DNA from: Bacillota bacterium
GTDB lineage: Bacteria; Bacillota; Clostridia; Oscillospirales; Ruminococcaceae
DNA length: 9,096 nucleotides
NCBI GenBank assembly: GCA_023457175.1
Contig: JAEWMM010000063.1
Location: 1 to 9,096, forward strand
Direction: 5' to 3'
The notes under the pieces: model-generated
What the model saw: only the letters and a program-made list of their open reading frames with translations
Databases searched by the model: none
What the model was told of the DNA's origin: nothing
Shown here: positions 5,254 through 9,096 of the stretch, in pieces
How positions within the stretch are numbered: the stretch's first letter is position 1
How the letters are laid out: every line of letters starts with the position of its first letter
Position numbers and translations under genes: made by a program

Positions 5254-6819
5254 ATGTCACAAAAGTATTTAATGGCGCTCGACGCGGGCACAGGCAGTGT
5301 CAGGGCTGTTGTATTTGACCTTTATGGCAACCAGACGGGCTGTGTGCAGCGCGAATGGACCCATGCCGAAGACCCGCGGTGGCCCGGCAGCATGGATTTT
5401 GACTGGACGCATAATTGGGCGCTGGCCTGCGCATGCATTCGAGAGGTTCTAGCACAGGCAGCGATTGATCCGGCGGATATTGCGGCGGTCTCCACAACCT
5501 GTATGCGCGAGGGCATTGTGCTCTACGACGCGCACGGAACCGAAATCTGGGCCTGCGCCAATGTCGACGCCCGCAGCACCGACGAGGTCGGCCAGCTGAT
5601 CGCGCTTGATCCCGGACTGGAAAAGGAGATTTATCTCGAATCGGGTCAGACCTATGCGCTTGGCGCGCTGCCGCGGCTGCTGTGGGTCAAAAACAAGATG
5701 CCGGATATCTACGAAAAGACCGCAGCCATCGGTATGTTCAACGACTGGCTGATCTATAAAATGACGGGCGTGCTTGAGGTGGAGCCCAGCAACGGCTCCA
5801 CAACCGGCATATTCAATCTGCAAAACAGGGCCTGGAACCCTGACATTGCGCGCAAATGCGGCCTTCGGGACGACATATTCCCGCCTGTGCGCGAATGCGG
5901 CAGCCGTATTGCGCCGGTTAGCGAACAGGGCGCCAGACAAACCGGTCTTGCAGCCGGCACCCCCGTGGTGGTCGGCGGCGGAGATGCGCAGCTTGGCTGC
6001 GTGGGCGTCGGTGTGGTCGACGCGGGTCAGGCGGCGGTGTTCGGCGGCAGCTTCTGGCAATATGAGTACAATACGGCCGACGGCAGCACCGACCCCGGCT
6101 GCCGCGTGCGCGTCAACTGCCATGCCGTTCCGGGCGTGTGGCAGTACGAAGCGCTGGCTTTTAAGCCCGGGTTGGTCATGCGCTGGTTCAGGGACGCCTT
6201 CTGTCAGCTTGAGCAGCAGCTCGGCGCGCAGACCGGCAAGGACCCCTACTACCTGATGGACAAAGAGGCGGAGAAAGTACCCGTAGGCAGCTACGGCATG
6301 ATGTGCGCCTTTTCGGATGTTATGAACTACATCTGCTGGAAGCACGCCGCGCCCACCTTTACAAACTTCGACCTTGATCCGCAACGCTTTAACCGCTACA
6401 CATTTTACCGCGCCATTCTTGAGAACACCGCGCTGGTCACCAAAGGCCATCTGGAGCTGGTGCGAGAGGCGACCGGCAACGCGCCTCAGGAAATTGTTTT
6501 TGCGGGCGGCGCTTCTAAAAGTCCGCTGTGGTGCCAGATTCTCTCCGACGCGCTGGGGCTGCCCGTCAGAGTGCCGGTTGTAAAGGAAGCCACCGCGCTT
6601 GGCGCGGCCATCCTTGCGGGATACGGCGTCGGTATTTACGACGATATTTCGGAAACGGCGCGCAATCTGGTTAAGTGGGACAGAACCTATGCCCCCGACA
6701 TGGCCAACCACGCAATCTATTGTGAGAGCTACGCGCGTTGGAAGCCTGTCTATCAGGCGCAGCTTGCGCTTTGCGACCAAAAGCTGACCAAAAATATGTG
6801 GCTCGCACCGGGACTTTAG
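5254..6819 (+). CDS. lsrK: Autoinducer-2 kinase (FGGY carbohydrate kinase family)
   Basis: This 521-residue cytoplasmic kinase transfers phosphate from ATP to imported AI-2 (DPD), trapping it and making the inducer of LsrR. The FGGY N-domain begins YLMALDAGTGSVRAVVFD with phosphate-binding DAGTGS at residues 10-15. It continues with CMREGIVLY (83-91) and IWACANVDAR (98-107), both nearly word for word as in E. coli LsrK. GGGDAQLGC (241-249) carries the putative catalytic base Asp244. The C-domain has MRWFRDAFC (309-317), FAGGASKSPLWCQIL (416-430) and VVKEATALGAA (442-452). The final MWLAPGL matches the LWKAPGL end of E. coli LsrK, so the chain looks complete. AAGGAGG at 5238-5244, nine bases away, fixes this ATG over an in-frame upstream ATG at 5176 that lacks similarity. 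Second gene of the lsrR operon, as in E. coli lsrRK. Confidence 0.95.
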   Translation: MSQKYLMALDAGTGSVRAVVFDLYGNQTGCVQREWTHAEDPRWPGSMDFDWTHNWALACACIREVLAQAAIDPADIAAVSTTCMREGIVLYDAHGTEIWACANVDARSTDEVGQLIALDPGLEKEIYLESGQTYALGALPRLLWVKNKMPDIYEKTAAIGMFNDWLIYKMTGVLEVEPSNGSTTGIFNLQNRAWNPDIARKCGLRDDIFPPVRECGSRIAPVSEQGARQTGLAAGTPVVVGGGDAQLGCVGVGVVDAGQAAVFGGSFWQYEYNTADGSTDPGCRVRVNCHAVPGVWQYEALAFKPGLVMRWFRDAFCQLEQQLGAQTGKDPYYLMDKEAEKVPVGSYGMMCAFSDVMNYICWKHAAPTFTNFDLDPQRFNRYTFYRAILENTALVTKGHLELVREATGNAPQEIVFAGGASKSPLWCQILSDALGLPVRVPVVKEATALGAAILAGYGVGIYDDISETARNLVKWDRTYAPDMANHAIYCESYARWKPVYQAQLALCDQKLTKNMWLAPGL

Positions 6820-6893
6820 CCTTGCCGCTTTGATAAGCCCGGCCTCTTTGAGCGCATTTGATAAATACAAAAATATTAAAGGAGGGTGTGCGC

Positions 6894-7244
6894 ATGTATA
6901 TACTAAACGAAAGTGAACGCGAATATCGCTTTGGTAATAGCGGACCGAAATATCTGATGAAGGGTCCCCGGATGAATTTTGCGGTGGTGCAGTTTTTGGC
7001 GGGGGAGGATTTTACCGCGCATCTCCATCACACGATGGAGGAGAATTTTTTCATTCTGGAGGGCGAGGTGGACATCGTCGTCGACGGCAAGGTCAACAGA
7101 CTCCGGCAGGGCGATTTTATACACATCGAGCCCGGCGAGATTCATTATTGCATTAACAACTCCGCCGCGCCGGTCAAGATGATTTCAACGCTCGCGCCGT
7201 TTCAGGAGGTTGACAAGGTGGAAATTCCGGACTACAAATACTGA
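6894..7244 (+). CDS. Small single-domain cupin protein of the AI-2 operon, function unknown
   Basis: This is a 116-residue protein of the Cupin_2 type, a small metal-binding beta barrel. Cupin motif 1 reads GEDFTAHLHHTMEENFFILEG (residues 38-57 approximately) with ligands His43, His45 and Glu50. Motif 2 reads GDFIHIEPGEIHYCIN (73-88) with His84. All four usual metal ligands are present, so it is probably catalytic rather than a mere binding domain. ATG 6894 is chosen because AAAGGAGG (6878-6885) lies eight bases before it. It follows lsrK by 74 bases with no terminator between, so it is probably co-transcribed. Small cupins include isomerases, dioxygenases and sugar-binding proteins, so family membership does not give the reaction. 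Its place suggests action on phospho-AI-2 or a product of it; that is inference. Confidence 0.85.
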   Translation: MYILNESEREYRFGNSGPKYLMKGPRMNFAVVQFLAGEDFTAHLHHTMEENFFILEGEVDIVVDGKVNRLRQGDFIHIEPGEIHYCINNSAAPVKMISTLAPFQEVDKVEIPDYKY

Positions 7245-7329
7245 CGCTTAAAAGCCCTGGGGATCCATAAGCATATTTTACATTTTAACCAACGGTTTTT
7301 TTGTTTAATTTAAGCCTTACAAAGTCTGA

Positions 7330-7392
7330 CAGCCGCGTATTTCAACGGTTTTGCGCTGGCTGCGCCGCGTCAACAGGCGTTGGCGGGCGCAG
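7330..7392 (+). ncRNA. Possible structured RNA: two adjacent GC-rich stem-loops ahead of a terminator
   Basis: Hairpin A pairs CAGCCGCG (7330-7337) with CGCTGGCTG (7354-7362), with one bulged T. Hairpin B pairs CTGCGCC-G-CGTCAAC (7360-7374) with GTTGGCGGGCGCAG (7379-7392), giving about 14 pairs (one G-U) with a single bulge and a four-base loop. The terminator at 7406-7442 follows 13 bases later. Together they resemble a small RNA or a structured 3' untranslated region of the cupin transcript. I see no clear promoter of its own and recognise no known RNA family. The strand is assumed from the neighbouring genes. Confidence 0.35.
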
Positions 7393-7405
7393 ATGTAAGA
7401 ATGCA

Positions 7406-7445
7406 AAAAGCGCGCCTCACCAAAAAGGTGAGACGTGCTTTTCTT
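7406..7445 (+). terminator. Strong intrinsic terminator after the AI-2 operon
   Basis: A 16-base arm (7406-7421) pairs with 7427-7442 across an AAAAA loop. The stem has one C-A mismatch and one G-U pair, with core CCTCACC against GGTGAGA. T-rich sequence follows on the plus strand, and the A-run on the left makes it able to work in both directions. It separates the lsrR-lsrK-cupin unit from the two-component operon. Confidence 0.85.
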
Positions 7446-7528
7446 GTTATTCCCAAATGTTACTACAATTGCCATAAATAGGCTGTAAAACCGCATGGAT
7501 GCATGGTTTTTTCGCTGTAATTCTGCCA

Positions 7529-7555
7529 AATACCGTCGTTTTATATTGCGGTATT
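7529..7555. promoter_or_regulatory. Inverted repeat overlapping the response-regulator promoter
   Basis: AATACCG (7529-7535) and CGGTATT (7549-7555) are perfect seven-base inverted arms with a 13-base centre. The right arm covers part of the -35 box at 7546-7551. The spacing puts the arm centres two helical turns apart, so a dimeric regulator could bind both. It does not obviously match the direct-repeat LytTR site pattern, so the binding protein is unknown. Confidence 0.4.
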
Positions 7556-7574
7556 CTGTATGATATTCTATAAT
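7546..7574 (+). promoter_or_regulatory. Promoter of the two-component operon
   Basis: The -35 TTGCGG (7546-7551), a 17-base spacer and a perfect -10 TATAAT (7569-7574) give a start near 7581. That is about 50 bases before the response-regulator ATG at 7631. It also rules against an ATG at 7583, which would sit almost on the transcript end. The weak -35 is typical of a promoter that needs an activator. Confidence 0.68.
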
Positions 7575-7630
7575 TATAGACGATGGCAATTGGAATAATT
7601 TCCTTTAAATTTAAGCGTGGGGTACGATTT

Positions 7631-8353
7631 ATGATACACGTTGCAATTTGTGATGATGATAAAGTACTTTGTGCGCAGTTAGAAGATTTTGTTGTCCGCG
7701 CAGGCAGTAATAATAATCTCGATTTTGATATCGCCGTATTTTATACAGGAGAATCGTTATGCTGCTGTTTGGAGGAGGATAAATTCGACCTGATCTTTCT
7801 GGATATTGAACTGGCTACGATGACCGGAATAGAAATAGGCCGCAACATCAGGGACGACTATGACGACAATGAAACGCAGATCGTTTTCATATCCGGCATA
7901 ACGAGCTATGCGATGTCACTGTTCAAGATTCGCCCGCTGGACTACCTGATTAAGCCGTTGGATTATCAGGCGGTCGAAAATACAATTTTAACGGCGGCCA
8001 AGCTGCTGCGGTTAAAGCACGCTTACTTTGAGTTCAGCGAACAGCGCCACACGGTGCGCATACCGGTGAGCAGCATTCTCTATTTTGAAAGCATGGGAAA
8101 AAAGATTCGCCTCGTCACCAAAAACGGCGAGCATGCCTTTTATGGCAAAAAGGATGATATTTTAAAGCAGGTATCTCTCGATATTCTTCTGGAGATACAC
8201 AACTCCTATTTAATTAATTATAATCTGGTCGAAAAATACAGCTATACCGAGGTGGTGATGATTAACAAAGACGTTTTGCCAATCAGTCAAACCTACAGAA
8301 AGCACATAAGAAGCTGGTTGCTGAAAAAGAAGGGTGGTCGCCATGACAGATAG
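7631..8353 (+). CDS. LytTR-family response regulator (AgrA-like)
   Basis: This is a 240-residue cytoplasmic transcription regulator. The receiver domain (residues 1-120) has the acidic cluster CDDD (7-10), phospho-acceptor Asp58 in LIFLDIE, Ser88 in FISG, and Lys108 in DYLIKPL. The LytTR DNA-binding domain (about 135-232) has ILYFESMGKKIRLVT and the typical ending EIHNSYLINYNLVEKYS...LPISQTYRKHIRSWL. This is the AgrA/VirR/ComE class, which binds direct repeats upstream of target promoters. ATG 7631 is chosen because GGGG lies eight bases upstream and the receiver fold starts here. An in-frame ATG at 7583 would add 16 residues and lies at the predicted transcript start. It overlaps the kinase gene by 11 bases, so the two form one operon. 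Target genes are not shown by the sequence. Confidence 0.92.
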   Translation: MIHVAICDDDKVLCAQLEDFVVRAGSNNNLDFDIAVFYTGESLCCCLEEDKFDLIFLDIELATMTGIEIGRNIRDDYDDNETQIVFISGITSYAMSLFKIRPLDYLIKPLDYQAVENTILTAAKLLRLKHAYFEFSEQRHTVRIPVSSILYFESMGKKIRLVTKNGEHAFYGKKDDILKQVSLDILLEIHNSYLINYNLVEKYSYTEVVMINKDVLPISQTYRKHIRSWLLKKKGGRHDR

Positions 8354-9096
8354 TTTTTTGGTTAATATTATTTATTGCTGCTGCAACGCGCTGCGCGTTT
8401 ATGCCATTTTCATATTTTTATCGTTATTTTTCCGGCGGGAAAAAGGGTTTAGAATATGGGAGTTCGCCTGCTTCGCCGGATATTTTTTGATCAACAGCGC
8501 GGCCTACCTGATGTGGAAAAACCCCTTGATAAACCTCGCGGATAACATTATCCTGACGCTTTTGCTCACGTTGCTGTATAAAGCCAGGTGGGTCACCCGT
8601 GTTTTGGCAACCATTGTTGTTTTTACGGTGAGCATCATTGTCGAGTGCATCGTCGCGGCGCTTTTCAGCTTTGCGCCAAATATCTTTGAGTCGTCGGTCG
8701 TCATCGTCATAACCAGCATGCTGTTGTATGCCGTCGCGTTTAACATCAAGAGCCATATGGATATGAAAGAGGACCCTGTCGTCTCATTTTTTCAGCTCGT
8801 TTTCATCAGCCTGATTTCAGCCATAAGCATATTTGTGGCGCTTGTGCTGACCGCCGACCGGCTGCGCAACAGCAACGCTTTTATTACAGCCAGTCTGGTG
8901 CTGCTGCTGTTGATGAATTTTATTGTCATCTATCTTTATGACAGCATCAAGGACAGGGCCAGACAGATTAAAACCAAGGAGCTGCTCAACCAGCAAAACA
9001 ACCTGTACATTAAACAATACGAAACTATTTTTCAGTCCCAGCGCAATATACGCATTCTTTATCACGATATGAGAAACCATATGGCCGCCATTCAAG
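8343..9096 (+). CDS. Sensor histidine kinase, HPK10 (AgrC-like) type, N-terminal part cut by window edge
   Basis: 251 residues are visible before the right edge. The first 200 or so hold about six or seven hydrophobic segments (roughly 5-30, 37-57, 62-78, 84-111, 117-134, 147-170, 177-199), forming a polytopic sensor with no large external domain. A charged, Gln-rich linker (about 201-235), probably coiled-coil, leads to the H-box LYHDMRNHMAAIQ, with phospho-acceptor His241. HDMRNH is the mark of kinases that pair with LytTR regulators, such as AgrC. The ATPase domain lies beyond the window. AAGGGTGG a few bases before the ATG supports the start inside the regulator's end. AgrC relatives usually sense cyclic peptides, but no AgrB or AgrD gene is visible here, so the signal is unknown. 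Confidence 0.88.
   Translation, partial: MTDSFLVNIIYCCCNALRVYAIFIFLSLFFRREKGFRIWEFACFAGYFLINSAAYLMWKNPLINLADNIILTLLLTLLYKARWVTRVLATIVVFTVSIIVECIVAALFSFAPNIFESSVVIVITSMLLYAVAFNIKSHMDMKEDPVVSFFQLVFISLISAISIFVALVLTADRLRNSNAFITASLVLLLLMNFIVIYLYDSIKDRARQIKTKELLNQQNNLYIKQYETIFQSQRNIRILYHDMRNHMAAIQ

Larger units (their letters stand above)
7245..7630. other. Gene-free spacer between the AI-2 operon and the two-component operon
   Basis: No convincing coding frame lies in these 386 bases. From left to right there is an AT-rich stretch with a weak AACC/GGTT plus T7 element (7287-7302), two GC-rich stem-loops (7330-7392), a strong terminator (7406-7442), a weak AAAACC/GGTTTT dyad (7487-7510), and a promoter with an inverted repeat (7529-7574). 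The 160 bases between the cupin stop and the strong terminator are longer than a plain 3' tail needs to be. Confidence 0.6.

Noticed and set aside
5449..6870. Open frame of 473 codons on the minus strand, antisense to the kinase gene
   Set aside because: It is the mirror of a GC-rich coding gene with unmistakable LsrK homology on the plus strand. Its translation is low in family-like motifs and it has no sensible ribosome site or operon context.
7401..7481. Possible 26-residue cationic peptide, MQKARLTKKVRRAFLVIPKC followed by YYNCHK
   Set aside because: Its first half is the terminator stem itself, there is no ribosome site, and it does not look like an AgrD precursor (no amphipathic leader with acidic tail).
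7487..7512. AAAACC...GGTTTTTT as a second terminator
   Set aside because: Six pairs with a 12-base loop and an AT-rich stem are too weak, and a much better terminator lies 45 bases upstream.
7495..7563. Possible 22-residue peptide MDAWFFRCNSAKYRRFILRY followed by SV, with one cysteine, just before the two-component genes
   Set aside because: It has no ribosome site, lies upstream of the predicted transcription start, and overlaps the promoter. Considered because Agr signals come from small Cys-containing peptides, but the support is too thin.
7317..7589. 90-codon minus-strand frame in the spacer
   Set aside because: It runs through the terminator hairpin and the promoter of the next operon, with no ribosome site of note and no recognisable domain.
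7631..8390. Triple cysteine runs in both the regulator (residues 44-46) and the kinase (residues 12-14)
   Set aside because: Striking to the eye, but they lie in unrelated positions (receiver surface and first membrane segment) and show no metal-site spacing; probably coincidence.

Overview
The window carries an autoinducer-2 (AI-2) import and phosphorylation locus of the Lsr type, followed by the start of an Agr-type two-component system. The host is most likely a member of the Bacillota, probably of class Clostridia. The evidence is strong AGGAGG-type ribosome sites, sigma-A style TTGACA/TATAAT promoters, a binding protein made as a lipoprotein, and a LytTR regulator paired with an HPK10-type histidine kinase. 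The genes are fairly GC-rich and the intergenic regions strongly AT-rich. No species can be named from the sequence.

Left half, minus strand (3840 down to 1): an ABC importer operon in the order ATPase (lsrA-like), permease (lsrC-like), permease (lsrD-like), lipoprotein binding protein (lsrB-like, cut by the left edge). The genes are tightly packed. lsrC and lsrD share an ATGA overlap, and lsrA and lsrC may share a CTGA overlap with a non-standard start.

Centre: a divergent, AT-rich control region (3841-4198). It holds one good promoter on each strand and several dyads. The best is a perfect 14-bp palindrome between the lsrR promoter and the lsrR start.

Right of centre, plus strand: a SorC-family repressor (lsrR-like), an FGGY kinase that closely resembles AI-2 kinase LsrK, and a small single-domain cupin. 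This lsrRK / lsrACDB divergent layout is that of the enterobacterial lsr locus. The expected circuit is: AI-2 enters through LsrABCD, LsrK phosphorylates it, and phospho-AI-2 releases the LsrR-type repressor from both promoters. Neither an LsrF-type aldolase/thiolase nor an LsrG-type monooxygenase-fold protein is in the window. They could lie left of lsrB, outside it. The cupin sits where a phospho-AI-2 processing enzyme would be useful.

7245-7630 is a gene-free spacer with two GC-rich stem-loops, a strong terminator, and then a promoter with its own dyad. From 7631 a new transcription unit begins: a LytTR response regulator overlapping a membrane histidine kinase that runs off the right edge. 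No AgrB/AgrD-like genes are visible, so its signal is unknown. Its placement beside an AI-2 locus is suggestive but does not prove a link.
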